64,000 bases of DNA, from assembly GCF_004331455.1 (NCBI RefSeq), contig NZ_SJJR01000015.1, positions 62,001 through 126,000 on the forward strand. The letters run 5' to 3'. This DNA comes from Micromonospora zingiberis. GTDB lineage: Bacteria; Actinomycetota; Actinomycetes; Mycobacteriales; Micromonosporaceae. Both the position numbers and the translations under genes were made by a program. The notes under the pieces are model-generated. The model had not been told where the DNA came from and made no database searches. It worked only from the letters and a program-made list of their open reading frames with translations. Each line of letters opens with the position of its first letter. The stretch's first letter is position 1. This document shows positions 25,975 to 36,171 of the stretch, in pieces.

Positions 25975-26588
25975 ATGTTCACCGGCATTGTCGAGGAACA
26001 GGGCGAGGTCGTCGGGGTCACCCCGACCGCGCAGGATTCGGCCCGGGTGGCGATCCGTGGCCCGCTGGTCACCTCCGACGCCCGGCACGGCGACTCGATC
26101 GCGGTCAACGGTGTCTGCCTGACCGTGGTCGAGGCCGACGGCGGGGTGTTCACCGCCGACGTGATGGGCGAGACGCTGCGCCGCTCGGCGCTGGGCACGC
26201 TGCGCCCGGGGGACCGGGTCAACCTGGAGCGGGCCGCCGCGCTCGGCAGTCGCCTCGGCGGCCACCTGGTGCAGGGCCACGTCGACGGGGTGGGCGAGGT
26301 GCTCTCGCGTGAGCCGGCGCAGCAGTGGGAGACGGTCCGGTTCCGGCTGCCCGCCGCGCTGTCCCGATACGTCGTGGAGAAGGGCTCGATCACCGTCGAC
26401 GGGGTGTCGCTGACCGTGGCCGAGGTGGGTGGCGACTGGTTCGCGGTCGGACTGATCCCGACCACGCTGTCGCTGACCACGCTCGGCACCCGAGCGGTGG
26501 GCGACCCGGTCAACCTGGAGATCGACGTGCTGGCCAAGTACGTCGAGCGGCTGCTCGGTGCCCGCCCGGACGGAGAGGAGGTGCCGGC

Positions 26589-26592
<4 letters not shown>
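25975..26592 (+). CDS. ribE: Riboflavin synthase alpha subunit
   Basis: The enzyme dismutates two lumazines into riboflavin. The 205-residue protein shows the internal duplication of the family: MFTGIVEEQGEV with SIAVNGVCLTVVEAD in the first barrel, and GHLVQGHVDGVGEV with ITVDGVSLTVAEVG in the second, plus SLTTLG near the end. It lies two bases after ribD and its TGA overlaps the ribBA ATG (ATGA), so the operon is tightly coupled. Confidence 0.96.
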
Positions 26593-27851
<1,259 letters not shown>

Positions 27852-27856
27852 GACAG

Positions 27857-28357
27857 ATGGCGGGTTTCGGTGAGCCGGGGACGACCCCGGTCGACGCGTC
27901 GGGAATGACGGTGGGCGTGGTCGCCGCCCGCTGGCACGGCGAACTGACCGACCACATGCTCGACCGGGCGGTCGCCGCCGCGCAGGCGTGCGGCGCGCGG
28001 GCCGTGGTGGCCCGGGTGGCCGGCTCGGTGGAGTTGCCCGTGGTCGCGCAGGCGTTGGCCCGCCGCTGCGACGTGGTGGTCGCGCTCGGCGTGGTGGTAC
28101 GCGGTGCCACCGCGCACTTCGACTACGTCTGCCGTTCGGTCACCGACGGGCTGACCCGGATCGCGCTGGACGAGGGCAAGCCGGTGGCGCACGGGGTGCT
28201 CACCGTCGACACCATCGAGCAGGCCCGCGACCGGGCCGGGCTGCCCGGCTCCGCCGAGGACAAGGGCTGGGCGGCCACCGTGGCGGCTTTGGACGCCGCC
28301 CTGGCCATCCGCCAGGTCGCCACCGCCGGCAACCAGCGCGTCGGCTTCGGCGCCTGA
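27857..28357 (+). CDS. ribH: 6,7-dimethyl-8-ribityllumazine synthase
   Basis: RibH condenses the two products of RibBA/RibD pathways to lumazine, usually as a 60-mer capsid. The 166-residue protein has VGVVAARWHGELTDHMLDRA, ARVAGSVELPVVAQAL (the GxxExP-type site), VVALGVVVRGATAHFDYVCR with the catalytic His, and HGVLTVDTIEQARDRAG. It is the last gene of the riboswitch operon; a hairpin follows about 80 bases downstream. Confidence 0.96.
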   Translation: MAGFGEPGTTPVDASGMTVGVVAARWHGELTDHMLDRAVAAAQACGARAVVARVAGSVELPVVAQALARRCDVVVALGVVVRGATAHFDYVCRSVTDGLTRIALDEGKPVAHGVLTVDTIEQARDRAGLPGSAEDKGWAATVAALDAALAIRQVATAGNQRVGFGA

Positions 28358-28436
28358 CCGCCGTCACCCGCCCGGCAACGAGAGGGTGTACGCGGGTACG
28401 AAGAGAGCTTCTGGGCGGGTGCTGACGCCGTAGTTG

Positions 28437-28461
28437 CCGGGGACCACCACTCGGTCCCCGG
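28437..28461. terminator. Hairpin between convergent ribH and the 28473 gene
   Basis: CCGGGGACC (28437-28445) and GGTCCCCGG (28453-28461) pair perfectly over a 7-base loop. It lies 12 bases beyond the 3' end of the minus-strand gene and 80 bases after ribH, and can serve both strands. Confidence 0.65.
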
Positions 28462-28472
28462 TCGCCCGACGC

Positions 28473-29126
28473 TCAGGCCTCCTCTTCGCTCGGGTCGAAC
28501 TGCGCCTGGACGGCGGCCTCGACCGCCGAGGTGGGCAGTTTGGTGACCACCTGCCCGTTGATCGTGCAGCCGGCCCAGTAGCTGCCGGTGGGCTGCGAGC
28601 CCTGGATGCTCAGGTAGTCGCTGTCGCACCTGGCGACGTCCTTGTTGACGGATTCGAGGTCGGCCTCGCTCAGCAGCACGTGGGGGATGCCGGTGTTGCT
28701 GATGTACATGAAGTCCGTCGGCATGTAGATCGTCACGTTGTTCACCCCGGCGGCGGCCAGGTGGTTGGCCAGCGTGGTGACGTCGTTTCCGGTGTGGCAG
28801 ACGAGGAACCAGAGGGTACGGCCACTGAGGCCGGCGGGGGTGAACTTGAGCGCGACGTCCTGGGCGAACTCGTCCAGCCATCGCCCGCCGACCCAGGGGG
28901 CCTCCTGCTGACTGCGGGGGTCGACGTCGTACCCGGAGTGGGCCAGGACCAGGACCGGCTCGCCGGGTGCGAGCGCCGGCGCGAGCGGGGTCTGCATCTG
29001 GGCGATCGTGCTGTTCAGCACGGACCGGGTGACGTGCGCCGCGACCGCCGCGTTGGCCCGCAGGCGCTTGAGGTCGGCCGCGAACACCCGGCTCAGCTTG
29101 CTCTTGCTCTCGATGATCCAGATCAC
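28473..29126 (-). CDS. Uncharacterised protein, possible His/Cys clan-CD-like hydrolase fold
   Basis: A 217-residue protein with no signal peptide or membrane segment. I do not recognise a named family. After a helical N-terminus there is a strand-loop VLVLAHSGYDVD (His63) and, 47 residues on, another strand ending TLWFLVCHTGND (Cys110), then LANHLAAAGVNNVTIYMPTD. Hydrophobic strand, H-S/x-G, then strand and C-x-[ST]-G is the pattern of clan CD cysteine peptidases (caspase, CHAT, C80). This is inference from spacing only. The C-terminal part has three further cysteines in SDYLSIQG, WAGCTING regions and an acidic tail. It is the last gene of a minus-strand block between ribH and hisE. Confidence 0.6.
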   Translation of the reverse strand: MIWIIESKSKLSRVFAADLKRLRANAAVAAHVTRSVLNSTIAQMQTPLAPALAPGEPVLVLAHSGYDVDPRSQQEAPWVGGRWLDEFAQDVALKFTPAGLSGRTLWFLVCHTGNDVTTLANHLAAAGVNNVTIYMPTDFMYISNTGIPHVLLSEADLESVNKDVARCDSDYLSIQGSQPTGSYWAGCTINGQVVTKLPTSAVEAAVQAQFDPSEEEA

Positions 29127-29224
29127 CAGGGGTCTCCCGTCGATGAGGGTGTCGCCCCAGAGTGCTGCACCGCGCAGCGATCGACGTTCTACGGTCCGTT
29201 ACCGAACAGTCGGGAAGTTGGCGG

Positions 29225-31195
29225 TCACCGGCCGGCGTCGTGGGCGGCCATCGCCTCCTGCCGGTCGGGTTCCTCGCGCAGGATGGCGCAGTGCAGCCAC
29301 GCCTCGGGGATGGCGAAACCGTCCACCAGCGTGCGCAGTTGCGGGCGTAGCTCCTTGAGCAGGCCGTTCACCACGGCGGTGATCGCCTTCGAGCGGGCCG
29401 GGGTGAGTCGGCCGTGTTCCAGGAACCATCCCTTGTGGGCCTCGATGACGGTGAGCGCGTACAGGTCGCAGACGCGGGAGAGCAGCGCCTTGACCGCCGG
29501 GTCGGTGGTGCTGGCGATGCCGGCGACGAACGCCTCCAGGGTGACCCGGTCGACGTGTGCGGCGGCAACGGTGAGGAGGTGGTCCTGGACGTCGTTGAAG
29601 ATGTCGAAGGGCCGGTCCTTCTTGGTGCTCGCGCCGTTGCGCAGCCGCCGGACCGCCCCGTCCAGCAGGTGCCGCTCGCGGTCCTCGAAGACCTTGAGCT
29701 GCCAGCCCCGGTCGGTGACGGCGACCTCCTCGTCACGGCCGGGTACGGCACTGACGAGCCGCTCGATGAGCGACCGCGCGGCGGTGCGCTCCAGCACCAT
29801 CTCGCGGACCTGTTCGGCGACGAAGGAGGCCCGCCCCCAGCCGTCCAGGGAGCCGAACTCGTCCCGGTAGCCGGTGAGCAGCCCCTTGGCCACCAGTTGC
29901 AGCAGCACCGTGTTGTCACCCTCGAAGGTGGTGAAGACGTCGGTGTCGGCCTTGAGACCGGGCAGCCGGTTCTCGGCCAGGTAGCCGGCCCCGCCGCACG
30001 CCTCGCGGCACATCTGGATGGTGCGGGTGGCGTGCCAGGTCTGCGCGGCCTTGAGGCCGGCGGCCCGGGACTCCAGTTCCCGTTGCCGGTGCTCGTCGAC
30101 CGGGCCGTCGCCGCCCTGCACCTCGCTCACCGCGGCGACCAGTTCGGCCTGGGCGAAGTGCAGCGCGTACGTGGTGGCCAGTGCGGGCAGCAGCTTGCGC
30201 TGATGGGCCAGGTAGTCGTTGAGCAGCACCTCGCGCTCGGCGTCGGGGGCGCTGAACTGGCGCCGGATGTCGCCGTAGCGGACCGCGATGGTCAACGCCA
30301 TCTTGGTGGCGGCCGACGCGGCGCCGCCCACGCTCACCCGGCCCCGGACCAGGGTTCCGAGCATGGTGAAGAAGCGCCGGGAGTCGTCGGCGATCGGGCT
30401 GGAGTAGGTGCCGTCGGTCGCGACCTGGCCGTACCGGTCCAGCAGCATGTCCCGGGGCACCCGTACGTGGTCGAAGCTGAGCCGTCCGTTGTCCACGCCG
30501 AGCAGGCCGGCCTTGGGGCCCGCGTCGCCGATCGTCACGCCGGGCATCGGGTTGCCCTGCGCGTCGCGGATCGGCACCAGCCAGGCGTGCACGCCGTGCC
30601 GCCGCCCGTCGGTGACCAGCTGGGCGAAGACCACCGCCAGCCGGCCGTCCCGGGCCGCGTTGCCGATGTAGTCCTTGCGGGCCGCCTGATGCGGGGTGTG
30701 CAAATCGAAGGTCTGGGTGTCCGGGTCGTACGTGCAGGTGGTGCGCAGTTGCTGGACGTCGGAGCCGTGACCGGTCTCGGTCATCGCGAAGCAGCCGAAG
30801 ATCTTGCCCGAGATGATGTCCCGCAGGTAGGCGTCGTGGTGCCGCCGGGTGCCGAGGGCCACGACGGCGCCGCCGAACAGGCCCCACTGCACGCCCGCCT
30901 TGACCATCAGCGACAGGTCGACCTGCGCCAGCATCTCGCTGGCCACGATTGAGCCGCCGATGTCGGAACTGCCGCCGTACTCGGCGGGGAAGGCCGCCGA
31001 CGTCCCCAGCTCGACGGGCAGCTCGGTGAGCAGCCGGCTGATCCGCTCGCGGGCCTGATCGCCGCTCTCCCCGTAGACCGGAAGGAAGCGTGCGTCGAGG
31101 TTGTCGCGGTGTGCGGCGCGGACCCCGGCCCACTGGCCGTCGAGGACCTCCCGCAGGCGGGCGACGTCGACGGGGTCGGGCGCGGTACTGGGCAT
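29225..31195 (-). CDS. Acyl-CoA oxidase/dehydrogenase family protein
   Basis: A 656-residue flavoenzyme of the ACOX group: N-terminal helical domain, the FAD/substrate loop FAMTETGHGSDVQQLRTTCTYD, NAARDGRLAVVFAQL, GLLGVDNGRLSFDHVRVPRDMLLDRYG, YGDIRRQF, and CREACGGAGYLAENRLPGLKADTDVFTTFEGDN, which marks the second FAD-binding helix and the region of the catalytic Glu. Length fits ACOX rather than ~380-residue acyl-CoA dehydrogenases. ATG 31195 has a GAGG ribosome site five bases upstream; two other in-frame ATGs (31219, 31237) lack one. Probably acts in fatty-acid beta-oxidation. Confidence 0.9.
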   Translation of the reverse strand: MPSTAPDPVDVARLREVLDGQWAGVRAAHRDNLDARFLPVYGESGDQARERISRLLTELPVELGTSAAFPAEYGGSSDIGGSIVASEMLAQVDLSLMVKAGVQWGLFGGAVVALGTRRHHDAYLRDIISGKIFGCFAMTETGHGSDVQQLRTTCTYDPDTQTFDLHTPHQAARKDYIGNAARDGRLAVVFAQLVTDGRRHGVHAWLVPIRDAQGNPMPGVTIGDAGPKAGLLGVDNGRLSFDHVRVPRDMLLDRYGQVATDGTYSSPIADDSRRFFTMLGTLVRGRVSVGGAASAATKMALTIAVRYGDIRRQFSAPDAEREVLLNDYLAHQRKLLPALATTYALHFAQAELVAAVSEVQGGDGPVDEHRQRELESRAAGLKAAQTWHATRTIQMCREACGGAGYLAENRLPGLKADTDVFTTFEGDNTVLLQLVAKGLLTGYRDEFGSLDGWGRASFVAEQVREMVLERTAARSLIERLVSAVPGRDEEVAVTDRGWQLKVFEDRERHLLDGAVRRLRNGASTKKDRPFDIFNDVQDHLLTVAAAHVDRVTLEAFVAGIASTTDPAVKALLSRVCDLYALTVIEAHKGWFLEHGRLTPARSKAITAVVNGLLKELRPQLRTLVDGFAIPEAWLHCAILREEPDRQEAMAAHDAGR

Positions 31196-31229
31196 GGCTA
31201 CCTCTAGGGACGTCGTCATGGTGTGGTTT

Positions 31230-31247
31230 GTACCCAAACGAGGGTAC
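31230..31247. promoter_or_regulatory. Candidate operator upstream of the acyl-CoA oxidase gene
   Basis: GTACCC-N6-GGGTAC (31230-31235 and 31242-31247) is a perfect 6+6 inverted repeat 35 bases upstream of ATG 31195. The position suits a repressor site (a TetR/FadR-type regulator would be expected), but no regulator gene is adjacent. Confidence 0.35.
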
Positions 31248-31316
31248 GTACCTGCCGACCCGCACCGGTGACTGATGTCACGGTGCGCGGCGGCTCCGCC
31301 CGTCGGCCCCGGCGCC

Positions 31317-32060
31317 TCAGAGGCGGCCGGCTTCGATGATGCGGGCCAGGAACTGGCGGGTCCGGGGGTGGGTGGGGTCGGCGAGCACCTGCTGCGGCGG
31401 ACCCGATTCGACGACCCGGCCGGCGTCGAGGAAGCAGACCTGGTCGGCCACGTCGCGGGCGAAGCCCATCTCGTGGGTGGCCAGCACCATCGTCATCCCG
31501 TCGGCCTTGAGGTCGCGGATCATGGTCAGTACCTCACCGACCAGCTCCGGGTCCAGCGCCGAGGTGACCTCGTCGAGCAGCAGCAGTCGGGGCGAGTTGG
31601 CCAGTGCCCGGACGATGGCCACCCGCTGCTGCTGGCCGCCGGAGAGCCGGTCCGGGTAGGCGTCGGCCTTCGCCCCCAGCCCCACCCGATCCAGCAGTTC
31701 CCGGGCGCGGGTCTCGGCCTCCCGCCGGGAGCGGCCGTGCACCCGACGCGGCGCGAGGGTGATGTTGTCCAGCACGCTCAGGTGCGGAAAGAGGTTGTAC
31801 GACTGGAAGACCATGCCGATCCGGCGGCGTACCTTGTCGGGGTCGACGCCGGGCGCGGAGATCTCCTCGCCGTCCAGCTCGATCGTCCCGTCGTGCAGTT
31901 CCTCCAGCAGGTTGACGCAGCGCAGCAGGGTCGACTTGCCCGAACCGGACGCCCCGATCAGGGCCACCACCTGGTGCTCGGCCACGGTCAGGTCGAGCCC
32001 GTCGAGGACGACCTGGTCACCGAAGACCTTGCGTAGCCCTTGGCATCGCAACACGTCCAT
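31317..32060 (-). CDS. Polar amino acid ABC transporter ATP-binding protein
   Basis: A 247-residue ABC ATPase of the GlnQ/GltL group: Walker A GASGSGKST (36-44), Q-loop VFQSYNLFPHLSVLDNI, signature LSGGQQQRVAIVRALA, Walker B LLLLDEVTSALD (with E), and switch His in LATHEMGFAR. It energises uptake by the permease at 32063-32908, from which it is separated by two bases; the binding protein gene is first in transcription order. Substrate is probably a polar amino acid such as glutamate or glutamine. Confidence 0.93.
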   Translation of the reverse strand: MDVLRCQGLRKVFGDQVVLDGLDLTVAEHQVVALIGASGSGKSTLLRCVNLLEELHDGTIELDGEEISAPGVDPDKVRRRIGMVFQSYNLFPHLSVLDNITLAPRRVHGRSRREAETRARELLDRVGLGAKADAYPDRLSGGQQQRVAIVRALANSPRLLLLDEVTSALDPELVGEVLTMIRDLKADGMTMVLATHEMGFARDVADQVCFLDAGRVVESGPPQQVLADPTHPRTRQFLARIIEAGRL

Positions 32061-32062
32061 GC

Positions 32063-32908
32063 TCAGCCTCCGGACTGGCGTCGGGCCGCCCGCAGCGTCA
32101 CCTGGTCGGTGATCGCGATCAGCGGAATGGCGAGCAGCACGAAGAGCACCCCCGCCACGATGTACGGCGTGAAGTTGAAGGTCTGGGCGGTGGCGATCTG
32201 CGCGGCCCGGACCGCGTCGATCGGCCCGGCCAGGGCGACCAGCCCGACGTCCTTCTGCATCGCGACGATGTCGTTGAGCAGCGGCGGGGCGACCCGCCGG
32301 ACGGCCTGTGGCAGCACCACGTGCCGCATGGTCTGCCGGTAGGTCAGCCCCAGCGAGCGGGCCGCCGCGAGTTGGCTGGGGTGCACCGACTCGATGCCCG
32401 CGCGGAACACCTCGGCCAGGTACCCGGAGTAGGTGAGTACCAGCGCCGCCCCGCCCAGCACCAGCACCGACGGCATGCCCTGGAGTCGCAGGCCGGGCGT
32501 ACCCAGGGCGAGCACGTAGATCACGATGATCAGCGGCAGGCCACGGAAGGTGTAGGTGTAGCTGGTGGCCAGCGCCCGGATCGGGAAGAACACCGGCCCG
32601 CGCAGGGTACGCAGGATCGCGATCAACAGCCCGAGCAGCAGCGCGGCGACCGCGCAGCAGACCAGCAGCCGGACGTTGAGCCAGAGCCCGGCCAGCACCC
32701 GGGGCAACGCGTCCCGGGCGATCTGCGGGTCGAGGAACGACTGGCGTACCCGGTCCCAGCCGGGTGCCCCGGTCACGGCGAACGCCAGCAGCGTGCCGAC
32801 CGCCGCCGTGGAGGCGGCGGCGATCAGCACGCTCAGGACGGTCTGCCGGCGCCGGTACTCCTCACGGGCCCGCTGGGCCGGCGAGGGGACGTACGGGATG
32901 GTGCTCAC
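32063..32908 (-). CDS. Polar amino acid ABC transporter permease
   Basis: A 281-residue HisM/GlnP-type permease. After a charged cytoplasmic N-terminus there are about five or six hydrophobic helices (first near residues 25-48). TYTFRGLPLIIVIYVLALG is the family's N-terminal signature, and the EAA loop EVFRAGIESVHPSQLAAARSLGLTYRQTM contacts the ATPase. GTG start overlaps the stop of the upstream binding-protein gene (GTGA). Confidence 0.92.
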   Translation of the reverse strand: MSTIPYVPSPAQRAREEYRRRQTVLSVLIAAASTAAVGTLLAFAVTGAPGWDRVRQSFLDPQIARDALPRVLAGLWLNVRLLVCCAVAALLLGLLIAILRTLRGPVFFPIRALATSYTYTFRGLPLIIVIYVLALGTPGLRLQGMPSVLVLGGAALVLTYSGYLAEVFRAGIESVHPSQLAAARSLGLTYRQTMRHVVLPQAVRRVAPPLLNDIVAMQKDVGLVALAGPIDAVRAAQIATAQTFNFTPYIVAGVLFVLLAIPLIAITDQVTLRAARRQSGG

Positions 32909-33771
32909 GTGAGTTCAGGGGCTCCCGCGACCTGGGCCAGCCACTGCTGCTCCAACTGCCTCAGCACCCCGTCGGCGGCCAGTTGCTCGACCGCGCCACT
33001 GACGCAGCCGGTCAGCGGTGAGCCCTTGTCCAACAGCAGCCCGAACGCCTCGGGGGTGCCCACCTGCGGAAACTGCCCGACGATCACCGCGTCGTCGATC
33101 TCCGCGGCGGTGATGTAGAAGGCGGTGGGCAGGTCCACGACCAGGCCGTCGAGCTGACCGTTCTGCAGGGCCTTCTTGGCGTCGTCGTTGCTGTTGTAGA
33201 CCTGCGGCTCGACCGTGGGCTGCACCAGGTCGACGATCGCCTGGTAACTGGTCGTCCCGACCTGGGCGCCGAGCTTGGCGCCCTTCAGGTCGGCCAGGGT
33301 GGTCTTGCCGGCGATCTTCGAGGACTTCAGGGCGATGACGGTCTGCCGCACCAGGTAGTAGGGCGCGGTGAAGTCGACCGCCTGCTTGCGCTCCTCGGTG
33401 ATGGAGAACTGGTTGATGTCGAAGTCGAAGGTCTTGGGTCCGGGCGCGATGGCGGAGTCGAACTTGACCCGGGTCCAGACCACGTCGTCGCGGGCGTAGC
33501 CCAGCTTCTCCGCCACCGCGTACGCCACCGCGGACTCGAAGCCCTCACCGTTGTCGGGCTTGTTGTCGACGAACCACGGCTGGTAGGCCGGCTCGTCGGT
33601 GGCGATGGTGAGCTTGCCGGGTGTCTGGGTGCGCAGGTTCTCCTTCGCGCAGTCGGTGGCGCCGGTGGCGGAGGGCTGGGGAGCGGGCTCGTCCTGCGGG
33701 GCGCAGGCGGCGACGGCGAGCAGGACCGCGCCGGCCGTGACGAGTGTGCGGATGCGTGGGGTGCTGACCAT
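32905..33771 (-). CDS. Polar amino acid ABC transporter substrate-binding lipoprotein
   Basis: A 288-residue extracytoplasmic solute-binding protein, family 3. The signal peptide ends in a lipobox (AVAAC, Cys23), followed by a Pro/Ala-rich linker. The mature part has KLTIATDEPAYQPWFVDN, GFESAVAYAVAEKLGY, DFDINQFSITEERKQAVDFTAPY and LGAQVGTTSYQAIVD typical of glutamate/glutamine-binding proteins. ATG 33771 gives a normal signal peptide; the longer frame upstream is only the shadow of hisE. It heads a binding protein-permease-ATPase operon and is divergent from hisE. Confidence 0.9.
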   Translation of the reverse strand: MVSTPRIRTLVTAGAVLLAVAACAPQDEPAPQPSATGATDCAKENLRTQTPGKLTIATDEPAYQPWFVDNKPDNGEGFESAVAYAVAEKLGYARDDVVWTRVKFDSAIAPGPKTFDFDINQFSITEERKQAVDFTAPYYLVRQTVIALKSSKIAGKTTLADLKGAKLGAQVGTTSYQAIVDLVQPTVEPQVYNSNDDAKKALQNGQLDGLVVDLPTAFYITAAEIDDAVIVGQFPQVGTPEAFGLLLDKGSPLTGCVSGAVEQLAADGVLRQLEQQWLAQVAGAPELT

Positions 33772-33910
33772 GGCGGACAGCGTACGACCACCATCGGTGA
33801 GCACCGAAGGGGTGTCCCACCATGTTGGTAGGGAATGCTGGTCCCGCTCACCGGTCACCAGCGGACCCGGTGCACGCCACGACCGAGGGCGACTGGGAGA
33901 ATCCGATTCC

Positions 33911-34174
33911 GTGAAGACGTTCGAGGAGTTGTTCGCCGAGCTGACGGCCAAGGCCGCAGCCGGCACCCCCGGCTCGGGCACGGTCGCCGCGCTGGAGAAG
34001 GGGGTGCACTTCATCGGCAAGAAGGTGGTCGAGGAGGCCGCCGAGTCGTGGATGGCCGCCGAGCACGAGGGGCCAGAACGCACCGCCGAGGAGATCTCCC
34101 AGCTGCTCTACCAGGTCCAGGTGCTGATGCTCGCCAGCGGTCTGGAACTGAAGGACGTCTACCGACATCTCTGA
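33911..34174 (+). CDS. hisE: Phosphoribosyl-ATP pyrophosphatase
   Basis: HisE hydrolyses PR-ATP to PR-AMP, the second step of histidine synthesis. The 87-residue MazG-fold protein has the metal-binding EEAAESWMAAEHE and EEISQLLYQVQVLML helices and the TFEELFAELTAKAAAG N-terminus. GTG 33911 is chosen for that N-terminus. It lies 45 bases upstream of hisG, as in other actinobacteria, where hisE-hisG usually follows ribH; here 5.5 kb of minus-strand genes intervene. Confidence 0.95.
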   Translation: MKTFEELFAELTAKAAAGTPGSGTVAALEKGVHFIGKKVVEEAAESWMAAEHEGPERTAEEISQLLYQVQVLMLASGLELKDVYRHL

Positions 34175-34219
34175 GTGCCCCGCCGTCGACCCGTCACCCG
34201 ATCGAAGGAGCACTCCGTC

Positions 34220-35065
34220 ATGCTGCGTGTCGCCGTACCCAACAAGGGTGCCCTGGCCGAATCGGCCGCCCAGATGCTGCGCGAGGCCGGCTACCGCCAG
34301 CGCACCGACCCGAAGGACCTGGTCTGCCGGGACGAGGCCAACGACCTCGAATTCTTCTACCTTCGTCCGAAGGACATCGCCACCTACGTCGGCTCCGGTG
34401 ACCTGGACGTCGGGATCACCGGCCGGGACCTGCTGATCGACTCCGGCGCGCCGGCCGAGGAGGTGGTCGACCTGAACTTCGGTCGGGCCACCTTCCGCTT
34501 CGCCGCCCGGCCGGACGACATCGACGACGTACGGGAGCTGGGCGGGCACCGGATCGCCACCGCGTACCCGGGGCTGGTCGAGCGGCACCTCACCGAGCTG
34601 GGCGTCAAGGCCGAGGTGATCCGCCTGGACGGCGCGGTGGAGAACGCCATCCGCCTGGGCGTGGCCGACGTGGTGGCCGACGTGGTCGAGACCGGCGCGA
34701 CGCTACGCCAGGCCGGCCTGGTGGTCTTCGGTGAGCCGCTGCTGCGTTCCTCGGCGGTGCTGGTGCGCCGGGCCGGCGCGGCGTCGCACCCGCAGGCCGA
34801 GCAGCTGCTGCGCCGGCTGCACGGGGTGCTGGTGGCCCGCCGGTACGTGATGCTCGCCTACGACGTGCCGGCCGGCCTGCTGGACCGGGCCAGCTCGCTG
34901 ACCCCGGGCATCGAGTCGCCCACCGTCTCACCGCTGCACCGCGAGGGCTGGGTGGCGGTGCAGGCCATGGTGCTCCGCGACGACGTACACCGGATCATGG
35001 ACGAGCTGTACGAGCTGGGCGCCCGGGCGATCCTGGTCACCAACATCCACGCCTGCCGGCTGTGA
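34220..35065 (+). CDS. hisG: ATP phosphoribosyltransferase (long form)
   Basis: HisG commits PRPP and ATP to histidine synthesis and is feedback-inhibited by histidine. The 281-residue long form includes VAVPNKGALAESAAQML, DVGITGRDLL, the PRPP loop GVADVVADVVETGATLRQAGL, and a C-terminal ~75-residue ACT-like regulatory domain ending ARAILVTNIHACRL. ATG 34220 has a GAAGGAG ribosome site (34204-34210). Its TGA overlaps the next gene's GTG. Confidence 0.96.
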   Translation: MLRVAVPNKGALAESAAQMLREAGYRQRTDPKDLVCRDEANDLEFFYLRPKDIATYVGSGDLDVGITGRDLLIDSGAPAEEVVDLNFGRATFRFAARPDDIDDVRELGGHRIATAYPGLVERHLTELGVKAEVIRLDGAVENAIRLGVADVVADVVETGATLRQAGLVVFGEPLLRSSAVLVRRAGAASHPQAEQLLRRLHGVLVARRYVMLAYDVPAGLLDRASSLTPGIESPTVSPLHREGWVAVQAMVLRDDVHRIMDELYELGARAILVTNIHACRL

Positions 35066-36171
35066 GGCGGACGCCGGCCGCGCTCGCCCTCACCCTGGTC
35101 ACTCTCGGCGGCGTCGCGTCCGCCGCGCAGGGCGCGGTCAACGCCGAGCTGGGGCAGCGGGTCGGCAACGCCACGCTGGGTGCGGTCGTCAACAATCTCG
35201 GCGGGAGCCTGCTGGTCCTGGTCGGGTTGTTGGCACTGCCGTCGATGCGGACCGGGCTCGCCGCCCTACGGCGGGCCCGGCTGCCCTGGTGGTCGTACCT
35301 CGGCGGGTTGGGTGGGGCGGCCATCGTGGTGCTCGCCGCGTACGCCGTGCCGGTGCTGGGGGTGGCGGTGTTCACCATCGCCCAGGTCGCCGGGAGCAGC
35401 CTCGGCGGGCTGGCGTCGGACCGGGCCGGCCTGGCTCCGGTGGGCCGGCTGCCGCTCACCGTGCCCCGGGTGGCCGGGGCACTGCTCGGGGTGGCCGCGG
35501 TGGCCCTGGCCCAGACCGGTCGGCCCGTCGGTGACCTGGCCGTCGGCGTGCTCCTGCTGGCGGTGGCCGGTGGCGCCGGCGTGGCCTTGCAGGCCGCCCT
35601 CAACGGCCGGCTCTCCGCCGCCGGCTCGGCCGCCGCCGGGGTCGCGGTCAACTTCGTCGTCAGTACGCCGGCCGTGCTGCTCGTCGCGGCGCTGGCCGGC
35701 GCGTTCACCGGCCCGCCGATCCGCTGGCCCGACGGCTGGCACCTCTACACCGGCGGCCTGCTCGGCGTCGGCATCGTCGCCGCCCTGGTGATCGGCGTAC
35801 GGGCAGCCGGCGTCCTGCGCACCGGCCTGGCCCTCGTCGGCGGTCAACTCGTCGGCGCCCTGCTCCTGGACGTGCTGCTGCCGCAGGGTCCCGGCGCCCG
35901 GCTACCGGTGCTGGCCGGCGCCCTGCTCACCCTGCTCGCCGTGCTGGTCGCCGGCCGCGGCTCCCGCGCCGCCAGCGCCGCCGCCACCGCCAGCGCCGCC
36001 GCCACCGCCGCCGCCGCCACCGCCAGCGCCCCGGCCACCGGCACCCCACCTTCCACACCGGTCCCGCCGCCGCCGTCCGGCCGGTCGTTGTCCGATTCGC
36101 TCTCGGACGATGGCGCGGTCCGTGTGGCGCCGGACGGCCCGCCGGGACCGGATGGCAAACTGGGGACATGA
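35062..36171 (+). CDS. DMT-superfamily (YdcZ/DUF606-like) membrane transporter
   Basis: A 369-residue integral membrane protein of about ten helices in two similar halves. Each half starts with the YdcZ-like pattern: GAVNAELGQRVGNATLGAVVN near residue 25 and GAGVALQAALNGRLSAAGSA near 170. Substrate unknown. After residue ~300 comes an Ala-rich low-complexity run and a Pro/Ser/Asp-rich cytoplasmic tail of ~60 residues, unusual for the family. Start GTG overlaps the hisG stop and the stop overlaps the next ATG, suggesting coupled translation with the his genes. Confidence 0.75.
   Translation: MRRTPAALALTLVTLGGVASAAQGAVNAELGQRVGNATLGAVVNNLGGSLLVLVGLLALPSMRTGLAALRRARLPWWSYLGGLGGAAIVVLAAYAVPVLGVAVFTIAQVAGSSLGGLASDRAGLAPVGRLPLTVPRVAGALLGVAAVALAQTGRPVGDLAVGVLLLAVAGGAGVALQAALNGRLSAAGSAAAGVAVNFVVSTPAVLLVAALAGAFTGPPIRWPDGWHLYTGGLLGVGIVAALVIGVRAAGVLRTGLALVGGQLVGALLLDVLLPQGPGARLPVLAGALLTLLAVLVAGRGSRAASAAATASAAATAAAATASAPATGTPPSTPVPPPPSGRSLSDSLSDDGAVRVAPDGPPGPDGKLGT

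Noticed and set aside
28434..29870. Plus-strand 478-codon open frame opposite the minus-strand genes
   Set aside because: It crosses two minus-strand genes with clear protein character, including the acyl-CoA oxidase, and has no recognisable motif.
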